Source: Ulvibacterium sp965228935 (GTDB lineage Bacteria; Bacteroidota; Bacteroidia; Flavobacteriales; Flavobacteriaceae). From it: a stretch of DNA of 64,000 bases. Positions 8,904-16,916 of the stretch are shown here, piece by piece. The DNA lies in NCBI RefSeq assembly GCF_965228935.1, contig NZ_OZ245846.1, forward strand, positions 5,270,001 to 5,334,000. Reading direction: 5' to 3'. The notes under the pieces were generated by a model. It was given only the letters and a program-made list of their open reading frames with translations, ran no database searches and was not told the origin of the DNA. The position numbers were made by a program, and so were the translations under genes. Numbering within the stretch: the stretch's first letter is position 1; each line of letters starts with the position of its first letter.

Positions 8904-9275
8904 ATGAAACAACTTCTTCTTGTTTTTTTGGGAGGTGGTGTTGGGAGCATGCTCAGGTATCTTATTTCCAAAATCTTCAACGATTATTTTCAATACTTTT
9001 TTTTGGGAACCTTCCTGGTGAATATCGTAGGTTGTTTACTCATGGGGGTCATTTTAGGCCTGTCCTTAAAAGGTGATTATCTTACCCAAAATCAAACATT
9101 GGTGCTGGCCACGGGTTTCTGCGGTGGCTTCACTACCTTTTCTGCCTTCGCCTTTGAAAAGCACGTTCTTCTTGGTTCTGGGGAACTCTCCCACTTTTTG
9201 CTTTATACCTTGTCCAGTATCGTTATTGGTATCCTAGCCATTGCCCTGGGGCTGTGGCTGGCACGCATGGTCTAA
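8904..9275 (+). CDS. crcB: Fluoride exporter CrcB/Fluc
   Basis: Dual-topology fluoride channel of the inner membrane, 123 aa with four helices. The GGGVGSMLRYL motif near the N-terminus and the GFCGGFTTFSAFAFE segment around residues 70-85 are the family signatures; the latter carries the pore-lining Phe and Thr residues. I choose the ATG at 8904 over an in-frame TTG at 8898, as it gives the standard N-terminus MKQLLLVFLGG. One gene copy is seen, so the channel is presumably an antiparallel homodimer. I see no crcB-type fluoride riboswitch upstream. Confidence 0.92.
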   Translation: MKQLLLVFLGGGVGSMLRYLISKIFNDYFQYFFLGTFLVNIVGCLLMGVILGLSLKGDYLTQNQTLVLATGFCGGFTTFSAFAFEKHVLLGSGELSHFLLYTLSSIVIGILAIALGLWLARMV

Positions 9276-9443
9276 TGTGCTCCTGATTTTTTTTCTGTCA
9301 TTCCGTTACCTTCCCTGTTTTCGCAAATTCTTGAAAACATTTCATTGAATCTGCGCTTTTTGGAAATCTGCCATAGAATTAAAAAAGGTTACATATAGAT
9401 TACCATATTGAATTCTTCAATTTTAAAACACCTTTTTGTTCAA

Positions 9444-9539
9444 ACCCCTAAATAATATAGGTCAAAATTATAATTCTCATAAAAATTAAGTTATAACCCC
9501 TATTTTTTTAGGGGGTGATGGATTCAAGTTGTATTTTTG
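9444..9539 (+). promoter_or_regulatory. Nitrogen-type promoter with two ACCC/GGGT boxes
   Basis: Box 1 starts with ACCC at 9444 (right half degenerate, AGGTC). Box 2 starts with ACCC at 9496 and ends in GGGGGT at 9511-9516. A perfect -7 element TATTTTTG lies at 9532-9539, exactly 36 bp after the start of box 2. The same layout is found upstream of glnB and glnA. The sequence TCATAAAAATTAA between the boxes is shared with the glnB promoter. Confidence 0.7.
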
Positions 9540-9570
9540 ATTAATAGTATTACTCTCAAAATAAACAGTA

Positions 9571-9587
9571 ATGATCGTTTCGATCAT
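9571..9587. repeat. Inverted repeat in the 9850 leader
   Basis: ATGATCG at 9571-9577 and CGATCAT at 9581-9587 with a TTT spacer. It lies about 25 bp after the predicted transcription start, so it could be an operator or a short RNA hairpin. Confidence 0.55.
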
Positions 9588-9604
9588 AGTTTTAAAATCT
9601 TAGT

Positions 9605-9621
9605 TAATAGTATTACTATTA
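9605..9621. repeat. 17-bp perfect palindrome TAATAGTATTACTATTA
   Basis: Eight-base arms around one central T. The left 14 bases including the preceding T (TTAATAGTATTACT) occur again at 9541-9554, 63 bp upstream. This arrangement fits a dimeric DNA-binding protein with a full and a partial site. Confidence 0.5.
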
Positions 9622-9676
9622 GTTTTATGAAGAGTAGTTTGAAAAAAATAACAATACAGATACTTATGCTTTCAAG

Positions 9677-9838
9677 ATGGTGCCCAAAGACCATTTTAGT
9701 GGCGAAATGTTCCTCAAGACATCGATTACAATTTCGAACAGGGAGAGTAGTTGTCATGAAACCGAGAGGGCCCACCCAAAATATAGTGTTCAGATGCAAA
9801 ACCAATTAATCATTGAAATATATAAGACAATCATTTAA
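9677..9838 (+). CDS. Doubtful short ORF (53 aa) preceding the outer-membrane gene
   Basis: Frame from ATG 9677 to TAA 9838, ending 11 bp before the ATG of the next gene. The peptide begins MVPKDHFSGEMFLKTSITIS, is hydrophilic and has no recognised family. The base composition here is less AT-rich than in the flanking leader, which suggests present or former coding. It could be a leader peptide, a remnant or chance. Confidence 0.25.
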   Translation: MVPKDHFSGEMFLKTSITISNRESSCHETERAHPKYSVQMQNQLIIEIYKTII

Positions 9839-9849
9839 AACTTAAAATC

Positions 9850-10602
9850 ATGCTAATCAGAAAAACGTTTATCATTACCGTATTAACAGCTTTCACATTT
9901 ACAAGTACAATCAAGGCACAGGATGAGGAACAAAGCACCTATGACAAAGTAAGTGTGGGACTCTCTTTGAATCACGATGCCTTCTTTGGTTTTAATCCCA
10001 TGATGTCCGTTTCTTACGCCCTTTCCGATACGGATGCATTAACCTTTTATGGCATCCAATGGGGTGCAGGAACCGGAAGCGCCTGGGGACAATGGACCGA
10101 GTTTGGCCTTGGCTACAATAAAACAGTGGGGAGCTTCAGCATAAATCCTCAACTTGGATTTACCATGGGAAACCTACTTTCAAGTGGAACTGCGCAAGAA
10201 GGAATCATTGGTGATGGGATTGTTCCTAACTTGACCGTCAATCATAGCTCCGATCTTCTCGAAGGACAGTTCTATTTTGGATACTACGCTGCTTTGAGCG
10301 ATAATACCGAAGCCGGGGAATCCACCAACAACTATGTACACTACTGGTTAAATGTAGGTCTTAAAGCCTCACCTTTTTTCTCTATAGGCGGGCATTTTGA
10401 AGAACTATATCTCGCTGGTGGAGATACCAATGGGGGCGGTGACCTTGACAGAACGGACGGCTATGTATGGCTAGGACCTTACGTGCAGTTCAAGAAGGGC
10501 AATGCAGGCCTGCGCTTTTCTTTCGGAGGCAATTTGGCCGATGAGGACGAAAGGTTTTCCCCTAACGATTTCTATAAATTATCATTTTTTGTGTCCCTAT
10601 AA
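9850..10602 (+). CDS. Outer-membrane beta-barrel-like protein, probably nitrogen-regulated
   Basis: 250-aa exported protein with a signal peptide (residues 1-23, ending IKAQ). Alternating aromatic/polar strands follow, such as DALTFYGIQWGAGTGSAWGQW and NYVHYWLNVGLKASPFFSIGG, and the last residue pattern YKLSFFVSL is typical of a membrane beta-barrel. I believe it belongs to a Bacteroidota family annotated DUF6733, but cannot confirm it. Its promoter shares the box architecture of glnB-amtB and glnA, and it lies just upstream of them. This suggests a role in nitrogen-limited growth, perhaps as a diffusion channel. It is followed by its own terminator. Confidence 0.7.
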   Translation: MLIRKTFIITVLTAFTFTSTIKAQDEEQSTYDKVSVGLSLNHDAFFGFNPMMSVSYALSDTDALTFYGIQWGAGTGSAWGQWTEFGLGYNKTVGSFSINPQLGFTMGNLLSSGTAQEGIIGDGIVPNLTVNHSSDLLEGQFYFGYYAALSDNTEAGESTNNYVHYWLNVGLKASPFFSIGGHFEELYLAGGDTNGGGDLDRTDGYVWLGPYVQFKKGNAGLRFSFGGNLADEDERFSPNDFYKLSFFVSL

Positions 10603-10688
10603 CCTGACTACCGAATACTACTACTATAAGCTCACAAAACCTACTGGAAACACAATAATATATTAAGATAAAGTTTAGATTGATGATG

Positions 10689-10722
10689 AAAGGGGATAGG
10701 TAATTTTGGCCTATCCCTTTTT
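10689..10722 (+). terminator. Terminator of the 9850 gene
   Basis: The stem GGGATAGG/CCTATCCC is extended by a G-U and A-U pairs, with a 9-nt loop, and runs into TTTTT. It lies about 85 bp after the stop codon. Confidence 0.85.
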
Positions 10723-10969
10723 ATTTCCTGTTACCAAGAATCCTGCCCCCACCTTCCCATAGAATAGTCAAAAAACTTCTTAAGAGCCCATAATCTTATA
10801 GGACACATTTGAACTTTCATAACCAAGAATTCAAAAATCATCTATTTCAAGCATTGTTTTTTACATATTCATCAAAAAAAACTAGTTTTTATGGTTTTTT
10901 GATAAAATCTTAAGTTCCAATCAACAAAAAAAGTCCATATTGGTATTTTTTCGCAAATATTTGAACTAT

Positions 10970-11066
10970 ACCCTTAAAATTTGAGGGGTATAATTAGGAT
11001 TATCATAAAAATTAATAGTGTTACCCTCATTTTTTTGGGGTTATGATTTTTTTAACAATATATTTG
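10970..11066 (+). promoter_or_regulatory. glnB-amtB promoter with two ACCC/GGGT boxes
   Basis: Box 1 is ATACCC-N12-GGGTAT with ACCC at 10970-10973. Box 2 has ACCC at 11023-11026 and GGGGTT at about 11037-11042. The perfect -7 element TATATTTG is at 11059-11066, exactly 36 bp from the start of box 2. The leader is then about 20 nt to the glnB ATG. No -24/-12 sigma-54 promoter is seen. Confidence 0.75.
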
Positions 11067-11090
11067 GCGGTATAAATAATTAAATCAACA

Positions 11091-11429
11091 ATGAAACAAG
11101 TCGAAGCAATTATCAGAAAATCCAAATTTGATGAGGTCAAGGACGCATTGCATCAAATTGAGGTCAACTTCTTTAGTTACTGGGACGTAACAGGAGTTGG
11201 AAATGAAAAACAAGGACATGTATATCGAGGTATTTCCTACAGTACCACGGATATACAAAGAAGGTACTTATCCATAGTAGTATCGGACGAGTTTTTAGAG
11301 CGTACGGTAAACGCCATCTTGGAATCTGCCTACACGGGTAATGTAGGGGATGGTAAAATATTCGTCTCCGAGGTTATAGAGGCCTATAGGATACGCACCA
11401 AGGAAAACGGACATGCGGGAATAAACTAA
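11091..11429 (+). CDS. glnB: Nitrogen regulatory protein P-II
   Basis: Trimeric sensor of 2-oxoglutarate, ATP and ADP, 112 aa, cytoplasmic. C-terminal signature TGNVGDGKIFVSEVIEAYRIRT is intact. The T-loop is about two residues shorter than in E. coli GlnB, but a Tyr remains at position 50 (RGISYS), aligning with the uridylylated Tyr51. No glnD is in the window. The gene precedes amtB by 30 bp, the classic glnK-amtB pairing, so its main target is probably plugging the ammonium channel when nitrogen is plentiful. Confidence 0.95.
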   Translation: MKQVEAIIRKSKFDEVKDALHQIEVNFFSYWDVTGVGNEKQGHVYRGISYSTTDIQRRYLSIVVSDEFLERTVNAILESAYTGNVGDGKIFVSEVIEAYRIRTKENGHAGIN

Positions 11430-11459
11430 ACTTTAAAACTAACTAAACGAATTATAAAA

Positions 11460-12692
11460 ATGGACGCAGGATTATTTACAGCAAATAATGTATGGATGAT
11501 GTTGGCTACGGCCTTGGTATTTTTCATGCATACGGGTTTTGCCTTTTTGGAGATTGGCTTGACCCGACAAAAGAATACGATCAATATTCTTTTCAAAAAC
11601 ATCTTCATTATTACGGTAGGTCTATTGCTTTATTATGCATGGGGCTTTAATCTAATGTATCCCGGTTTTGAAGATGGGGATTCGGGCTTTCTAAAATTCG
11701 CAGGTTTTGGAATCGGAGCCCCGGATGGCGGTATGACGCCGGACTATGCAGACGGGGGATATACCTGGTGGACAGATTTCCTTTTCCAAGGGATGTTCGC
11801 GGCCACGGCAGCTACCATCGTATCAGGGGCCGTTGCCGAACGTATTAAAATTGGTTCCTTTATGATTTTCACCGTAGTCTATGTCGGATTGGTCTATCCC
11901 ATCGTAGGTGCTTGGAAATGGGGTGGAGGTTTCTTGGATTCATGGGGATTCTATGACTTTGCGGGATCTACCTTGGTACATTCAGTTGGAGGATGGGCCG
12001 CCTTGGTAGCCATAGCCCTCTTAGGTGCCAGAATAGGGAAATTTGGGGACGATGGAAAACCCAAGGCCATTCCCGGCCATAGTATACCCATGGCAACGGC
12101 AGGTGTACTTATTCTGTGGCTGGGTTGGTTTGGATTTAATGGAGGATCCGTACTTTCCGCAGACCCGGAATTGACTTCCCTGGTGTTGGTCACTACATGT
12201 TTAGCGGCCGCAGCTGGCGGGATTGGTGCTTTTTTCCTTTCCACCGTACTCTATAAAAATTTGGACTTGACCATGTTCCTTAATGGAATCCTTGGTGGAT
12301 TGGTAGGTATAACCGCGGGTGCGGATCTTATGTCCCCCAACGAAGCTGTGGTAATCGGTTTCATCGCCGGTCTAATCATCGTAGGTGGTGTTGCCCTCAT
12401 AGATAAGCTGAAGTTGGACGATCCCGTGGGTGCGGTAACCGTTCACTTGATCTGTGGTATCTGGGGAACTTTGGCCGTTGGTATTTTTGGATCCATGGCC
12501 GGAGGAGGTCAATTTATGACCCAATTGTACGGTGTACTTATCATTGGAGCATTCTGTGTGGTTACTTCACTAATTATCCTAGGTGCATTAAAAGCCATTA
12601 TGGGTCTAAGGGTATCCAAAGAGGAAGAAGTAGAAGGTCTGGATCTCCACGAACATGGTATGGACGCTTATCCCGACTTCACAAATGACTAA
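11460..12692 (+). CDS. amtB: Ammonium transporter
   Basis: Inner-membrane ammonium/ammonia channel, 410 aa, eleven predicted helices. It starts with a short periplasmic segment (MDAGLFTANNVW) and lacks a long cleavable signal. The family signatures DFAGSTLVHSVGGWAALVAIALLGAR and the second pore half with VTVHLICGIWGTLAVGIFG carry the two pore histidines. It is cotranscribed with glnB, 30 bp upstream. A strong hairpin without a T-tract lies after its stop, so read-through into the porin gene is probable but reduced. Confidence 0.97.
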   Translation: MDAGLFTANNVWMMLATALVFFMHTGFAFLEIGLTRQKNTINILFKNIFIITVGLLLYYAWGFNLMYPGFEDGDSGFLKFAGFGIGAPDGGMTPDYADGGYTWWTDFLFQGMFAATAATIVSGAVAERIKIGSFMIFTVVYVGLVYPIVGAWKWGGGFLDSWGFYDFAGSTLVHSVGGWAALVAIALLGARIGKFGDDGKPKAIPGHSIPMATAGVLILWLGWFGFNGGSVLSADPELTSLVLVTTCLAAAAGGIGAFFLSTVLYKNLDLTMFLNGILGGLVGITAGADLMSPNEAVVIGFIAGLIIVGGVALIDKLKLDDPVGAVTVHLICGIWGTLAVGIFGSMAGGGQFMTQLYGVLIIGAFCVVTSLIILGALKAIMGLRVSKEEEVEGLDLHEHGMDAYPDFTND

Positions 12693-12708
12693 TTAAAATG
12701 AGAAGGAA

Positions 12709-12736
12709 AACGGAGCGTTTGGCAGAACGCTCCGTT
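12709..12736 (+). terminator. Strong hairpin between amtB and the porin gene, no U-tract
   Basis: The arms AACGGAGCGTT and AACGCTCCGTT form a perfect 11-bp stem with a 6-nt loop. It is followed by ACTAAACCC, not by T residues. It may act as an attenuator or as an mRNA-stabilising 3' end rather than a full terminator. Confidence 0.6.
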
Positions 12737-12813
12737 ACTAAACCCTTTTCAAGAAAAGTTCAAATCATCATCATCAATACAAAATCCCTTTGGGATATCT
12801 AAAATCTAAACTT

Positions 12814-13884
12814 ATGAAAACGATTATAAATACAAATTTCGTAAAAAATATAGTTCTTTTGGCCATTATGCTCGTTGGAGTAGTATCTTTTGCACAAGAA
12901 GAAGAGGAAGAAGAGAAAAAGTTTTCACTTAGCGGTACGGTAGACGTGTATTATCGTGCAAATCTAAATGCGGATAACTCGGCTCCAAATGGGACACCAA
13001 ATGCCGCCCCGGGATCGTCTTTTGCCAACCTGCCGGGTTTTGCCTTGGGTATGGCCAATGTGATAGCTGGCTATGAAGGGGAAAAAGTAGGTTTTGTAGC
13101 CGATTTGGTGTTTGGCCCAAGAGGAACTGATGCCGTTTTCGCCTCCCCAATATACTCTGCAACCGGGGACATTGTTAACCAGTTGTATGCGTATTGGAAT
13201 GTGAGTGATGCGGTAACCTTGACCGTTGGTAATTTCAATACCTTTTTGGGTTACGAGGTAATTTCACCGTCCGCAAACTTTAACTACAGTACATCTTACT
13301 TGTTTTCTTATGGACCCTTTTCCCATACCGGATTAAAAGCTGATTTTGCCTTATCCGATGATTTCAGTTTGATGTTGGCCGTAATGAACAGAACCGATGT
13401 TACCGAACTTAATCTGGATGGAAAATATGCCTACGGCCTACAATTGGGCTACAGTGGCCAATATTTGAACCTGCTTATTGACAATGGGGCCTACGAAATC
13501 GATTTTACCGGAGGCTTTGATCTTTCCGATTCATTTTTCCTTGGGATAAACGCCGCTTATTTCGATGGCGATGGTGCCGGGGACTTCGCCGGTGTAGCCC
13601 TTTATCCACAATTGGCAACATCTGAAAACTTCACTATTGGCCTTAGGGGGGAATACTTCACCGAGACCGATTTTTTTGGAGCCATTGGTGGGTCGGATGC
13701 TGATGGAGATGCCAGTGTTTTTGCCGTTACCCTTACAGGTAGTGCCACCATTGGTGACTTGATCCTAAAGCCCGAACTGCGTTTGGATAGTGCATCCGAG
13801 GAATCCGGAAACTTTCTGGATAGCGATTTAATGCCACAAAAAAGCCTTTCCTCATTCTTGTTGGCCGCTATCTATCAGTTTTAA
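12814..13884 (+). CDS. Outer-membrane porin (OmpL-like beta-barrel, PF07642-type)
   Basis: 356-aa exported beta-barrel. I start at the ATG at 12814, which gives signal peptide and cleavage after VVSFAQ. An in-frame TTG at 12790 would add eight residues in front. After a short acidic stretch (EEEEEEKK) come regular strands such as FSLSGTVDVYYRANL and a terminal strand ending in FLLAAIYQF, with the C-terminal Phe typical of outer-membrane proteins. It follows amtB by 121 bp and is likely under the same nitrogen promoter. This suggests it passes ammonium or small nitrogen compounds. Confidence 0.8.
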   Translation: MKTIINTNFVKNIVLLAIMLVGVVSFAQEEEEEEKKFSLSGTVDVYYRANLNADNSAPNGTPNAAPGSSFANLPGFALGMANVIAGYEGEKVGFVADLVFGPRGTDAVFASPIYSATGDIVNQLYAYWNVSDAVTLTVGNFNTFLGYEVISPSANFNYSTSYLFSYGPFSHTGLKADFALSDDFSLMLAVMNRTDVTELNLDGKYAYGLQLGYSGQYLNLLIDNGAYEIDFTGGFDLSDSFFLGINAAYFDGDGAGDFAGVALYPQLATSENFTIGLRGEYFTETDFFGAIGGSDADGDASVFAVTLTGSATIGDLILKPELRLDSASEESGNFLDSDLMPQKSLSSFLLAAIYQF

Positions 13885-13928
13885 TCATTTAATTGGTTGA
13901 TTTATTTATATATTTCGAGCAATCGAAG

Positions 13929-13955
13929 ACCCCGGCATTGCTGCCGGGGTTCTTT
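13929..13955 (+). terminator. Terminator of the glnB-amtB-porin operon
   Basis: Perfect 9-bp GC-rich stem ACCCCGGCA/TGCCGGGGT with a 4-nt loop, followed by TCTTTATTT. It ends at the stop of the convergent gene. Confidence 0.8.
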
Positions 13956-14604
13956 ATTTGGTGTCCGGTTCAAATGCCCTTACACCTGCCGAAACCTCAA
14001 CATCCAAAGAATTGACGCTAGGTACTATGGGACAGGAATATTTCTTGTTATAGGCACAATACGGATTGTAGGCCCTATTGAAATCAATGACTATGGTATC
14101 TCCCCTTGGAATGCGTAAATCGATATATCGTCCACCGGTGTACGTTCCTTCACCATTGGTTTCGTCCGTAAAAGGTAAAAAGAGGTAATCTTCATAACCT
14201 TCCTGTAGCATCAATTCGGGATTTTGATAGATTTCCAGCCGATGTTTTTTCCCGTTCAGCACAAAATGGGCAATGCCATAGACTACTTCCTCGGATTTCC
14301 TATCCGTTGTAGTGGGCATTAAAAAAGGAACGGCATCGGGAGTACGAATCAGTTGGGCATGTACGATGAAGTTGGTATCCGGTGCAAAAAAATCCAAACG
14401 CTCAAAACTCTTGCGATACCTATCCGGTAAAGGTGAAACCTCCGGATCCTTGAACTCCGCGTTCAGTTCATCTTGAAAATTCAAAATATCCTGAATCGCA
14501 TCGACCTGGGGCTCTTCTTGATTCTTTTGGGACAGGTCATGGTATCTTTTCCCCTGCTTGCAACCCAGAAAAAAACAAATTAGAATAAGAGTATACAATC
14601 GCAT
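13954..14604 (-). CDS. DUF1684 lipoprotein
   Basis: 216-aa predicted lipoprotein with lipobox FFLGC (Cys about residue 15). The DUF1684 core is clear: FVLNGKKHRLEIYQN, YLFLPFTDETNGEGTYTGGRY, then the signature FNRAYNPYCAYNKKYSCPIVP near the C-terminus. Function of the family is unknown. The conserved Cys/Tyr-rich tail suggests a small ligand or metal site. It is convergent with the porin gene and divergent from the DJ-1-like gene. Confidence 0.85.
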   Translation of the reverse strand: MRLYTLILICFFLGCKQGKRYHDLSQKNQEEPQVDAIQDILNFQDELNAEFKDPEVSPLPDRYRKSFERLDFFAPDTNFIVHAQLIRTPDAVPFLMPTTTDRKSEEVVYGIAHFVLNGKKHRLEIYQNPELMLQEGYEDYLFLPFTDETNGEGTYTGGRYIDLRIPRGDTIVIDFNRAYNPYCAYNKKYSCPIVPSVNSLDVEVSAGVRAFEPDTK

Positions 14605-14688
14605 TGCGGCTCAATGTTTTTCCAAAAATACAATTTTAGGAATTCGAACTTTGATCGAACCGTTGTACATTGCCGTAAATTAAGATTA

Positions 14689-15426
14689 ATGATCAAAATA
14701 TATGGTATATTGATTTTTGTGTTGACCCTTGGGTCATGCAATGAGGTTAAAACTTCAAAAGCCCAACAGCCCGAACCCAAAGGGAAGGTATTTACGCTTG
14801 AACCGGATAGATATAATGTTGCTTTTTTGATTATGGAAGGCACCTACAACACAGAATTTACCACCCCTTTTGATATTTTTCAACATACCCGATATCGGGA
14901 GGGTATAAAGGCAATGAACACTTTTACCGTCGCAAATACTTTGGAGCCTATTACCACTTTTGAAGGTATACGAGTTCTACCTGATATGGATTATACCAGG
15001 GATTCCCTTCCCAAAATTGACATTTTGGTGATACCCAGCGCCGAGCATCATCTGGACACGGATCTAAGGGATACGGTTATGTTGAATTTTGTAAAACATG
15101 TAGATCGTGATGCCCTATTTATGACCTCTCACTGCGATGGTGCCTTTGTATTGGCCAAAGCCGGACTTTTAAACCGAGTATACTCTACCACCTTCCCAAG
15201 TGATATTGATCGGTACAAGAAAATGTTTCCAAATCTAAAGGTGAAGGACGAAGTTTTATTTGTCCATGACGGCAAGTACATAACGTCCGCTGGAGGTGCC
15301 AAAAGCTTTGAGGCGGCACTCTATCTATGTGAGTTATTGTACGGTAAGGAAATCACGGAGTCCATTGCCAAGGGCCTGGTCATAGATTGGAACCTGGAAG
15401 GAGTCCCAAGGTTTATTCGTCAATAA
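14689..15426 (+). CDS. DJ-1/PfpI family lipoprotein
   Basis: 245-aa class I glutamine-amidotransferase-like protein. The start at ATG 14689 gives a lipoprotein signal ending in LTLGSC; the longer frame from 14614 would mask it. The nucleophile elbow is visible as MTSHCDGAFVLAKAGLL, with Cys in the DJ-1 position. HHL residues lie upstream in IPSAEHHLDT. Homologues are often called transcriptional regulators because of GATase-AraC fusions, but this one lacks any HTH and is probably anchored outside the cytoplasm. Substrate unknown. It overlaps the convergent esterase gene by 14 bp at the 3' ends. Confidence 0.85.
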   Translation: MIKIYGILIFVLTLGSCNEVKTSKAQQPEPKGKVFTLEPDRYNVAFLIMEGTYNTEFTTPFDIFQHTRYREGIKAMNTFTVANTLEPITTFEGIRVLPDMDYTRDSLPKIDILVIPSAEHHLDTDLRDTVMLNFVKHVDRDALFMTSHCDGAFVLAKAGLLNRVYSTTFPSDIDRYKKMFPNLKVKDEVLFVHDGKYITSAGGAKSFEAALYLCELLYGKEITESIAKGLVIDWNLEGVPRFIRQ

Positions 15427-16825
15427 TGTCATATCTGGCCTCCTTTAAATATTTCTCCACAATCTCATTGAACTGCGGTGTAATTCGCAACAAGGCCGTA
15501 TTTTCCAAATTGTAAAGCTCCTTTTTGTCCTGGTAACCTTTCTTCAGGAGTTCCTCCAAATAGAACAATGCCGTTCCATAATCCTCTACTTTGGAGCTCT
15601 CGGAGATTATTTTCAGATAGTAGGAAAAGTCATTGGGTTCCGTAATGGTCTTTAGCATCCATAAAAAGACCAGGGCTTCTTGATCTATGTTGCTCTCCGC
15701 ACTTATTATATCAATATTATCCTCTATAAGTGCATTAACAAAGCCTTTTAACCGTTTCCCCATTTGACGTTCAAATACTTTTGCGCTTTTATCGAACTTT
15801 TTAAGCTCCTCCATCTGATAATTCCACCAACCCAGATTATTGTAGTTATAGGTAAGTATATCCTCTTCCAAATAATATATATAATCTTCCTTAATAAGTG
15901 CTTCCTTAAAAAAAATGGCGTTTTGATCTCGATTTTGTGTTTTGAAAAGTTTGCTCCTTTTCAAGACTTTTTTGCTGTTGGCCAAAGAATCAACATTTAG
16001 ATGGGGCCGGAACACATCAATTACTTCGTCCAATAATCCATTGGCAATCAAAGGTTTTTGGGAGGCAACCCAATTGTTAACCGCTACAAGATTCTTTTCA
16101 TAGGCCTCCTTCACAAAGTCCCTATCGCTCGGTATATCTCCTTTTGCCAATGATGCCAACGTAAAAAATTCCATCGCCATGGAAAGATATTCCTGGGTAG
16201 GCCATTGATGCTCTCCTTCAAAAACCAAAAGTTGGTTGGGAAATCTTAATTTGTTCAATGTTTTTTCAAGGGCCAGCATCTCCGGATAATTGAAATCCGA
16301 ATTTCCTACGATCCCAATAAATTGAAAGGGCCTTTTGCTGCTCAGAACCTCGGTATTGGCAACGGTGGCACCACAAGAAATAACACCTTGAACATTCTTT
16401 ACAAAGGTAGGAACCAAGCTTGCAAAGCGTGCACCATTGGAAAATCCGGCGGTATAGCTTCTTCTTGCGTGTATAGGAAACATTGAAGAAATCGTATTGA
16501 ACATTCTAGTGGAAATCAAGATATTCTGTGCAATGGATAGGCTGTCCCTGATATCATTGGAAGCCGCCAAGATATATTCTTCTTCCTCCGCTGCACCAGC
16601 GAACATACTTAAGGCTTGTTTTCCCCGACCCTTCATATCATATACAAAAATAACGGGCCATTTTTTTGAAGTATCAAAATTGGAGGGAAGGTACAGGGCA
16701 AAAGTCTCCGGTAGGGTGTCATGAACCTTAACACCATCGGTAATGGTTCCTTTTTTTAGGGCCAGTTGTTGTGCATGCGAAGTAAAGGCTACAGCAAGAG
16801 TCAGGAACAGTAAAAATCTCTTCAT
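15413..16825 (-). CDS. Exported alpha/beta-hydrolase (esterase-like) with long C-terminal helical region
   Basis: 470-aa secreted protein. The ATG at 16825 starts a proper signal peptide (MKRFLLFLTLAVAFTSHAQQ); the frame extends 26 codons upstream without one. Residues about 30-230 look like an alpha/beta-hydrolase: strand WPVIFVYDMKG, nucleophile elbow GFSNGARFA, and a probable catalytic His in EGEHQWPTQ. The rest (about 240-470) is helical and charged and resembles repeat-like scaffolds. The substrate is unknown. It is separated by 91 bp from mscS upstream on the same strand. Confidence 0.75.
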   Translation of the reverse strand: MKRFLLFLTLAVAFTSHAQQLALKKGTITDGVKVHDTLPETFALYLPSNFDTSKKWPVIFVYDMKGRGKQALSMFAGAAEEEEYILAASNDIRDSLSIAQNILISTRMFNTISSMFPIHARRSYTAGFSNGARFASLVPTFVKNVQGVISCGATVANTEVLSSKRPFQFIGIVGNSDFNYPEMLALEKTLNKLRFPNQLLVFEGEHQWPTQEYLSMAMEFFTLASLAKGDIPSDRDFVKEAYEKNLVAVNNWVASQKPLIANGLLDEVIDVFRPHLNVDSLANSKKVLKRSKLFKTQNRDQNAIFFKEALIKEDYIYYLEEDILTYNYNNLGWWNYQMEELKKFDKSAKVFERQMGKRLKGFVNALIEDNIDIISAESNIDQEALVFLWMLKTITEPNDFSYYLKIISESSKVEDYGTALFYLEELLKKGYQDKKELYNLENTALLRITPQFNEIVEKYLKEARYDIIDE

Positions 16826-16916
16826 ACCACTTATTTCATCAAAAATCCGGCCAAAACCGATCCTAGGGTTGTAGAAATCAGTTTCAAAGAAGATACACAT
16901 CAATGCCAGCTACAAA

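Larger units (their letters stand above)
9276..9849. other. 574-bp regulatory region upstream of the 9850 outer-membrane gene
   Basis: Non-coding apart from one doubtful short frame (9677-9838). It contains the paired ACCC/GGGT boxes and -7 element (9444-9539), a 7+3+7 inverted repeat (9571-9587), a 17-bp perfect palindrome (9605-9621) and a partial repeat of that palindrome at 9541-9554. If transcription begins near 9545, the leader is about 300 nt, far longer than the leaders of the sister promoters. Confidence 0.7.
10603..11090. other. 488-bp region between the 9850 gene and glnB
   Basis: Non-coding. It holds the terminator of the upstream gene (10689-10722), an AT-rich stretch without recognised features (about 10740-10960), and the glnB promoter (10970-11066). 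Confidence 0.7.

Noticed and set aside
9537..9809. 90-aa plus-strand frame in the 9850 leader
   Set aside because: It begins with TTG inside the predicted -7 element (9532-9539) and has a random-looking composition; the overlapping frame at 9677 looks more gene-like.
10921..11066. Sigma-54 (-24/-12) promoter for glnB
   Set aside because: No TGGCAC-N5-TTGC match was found; the -7 element TATATTTG explains the promoter better.
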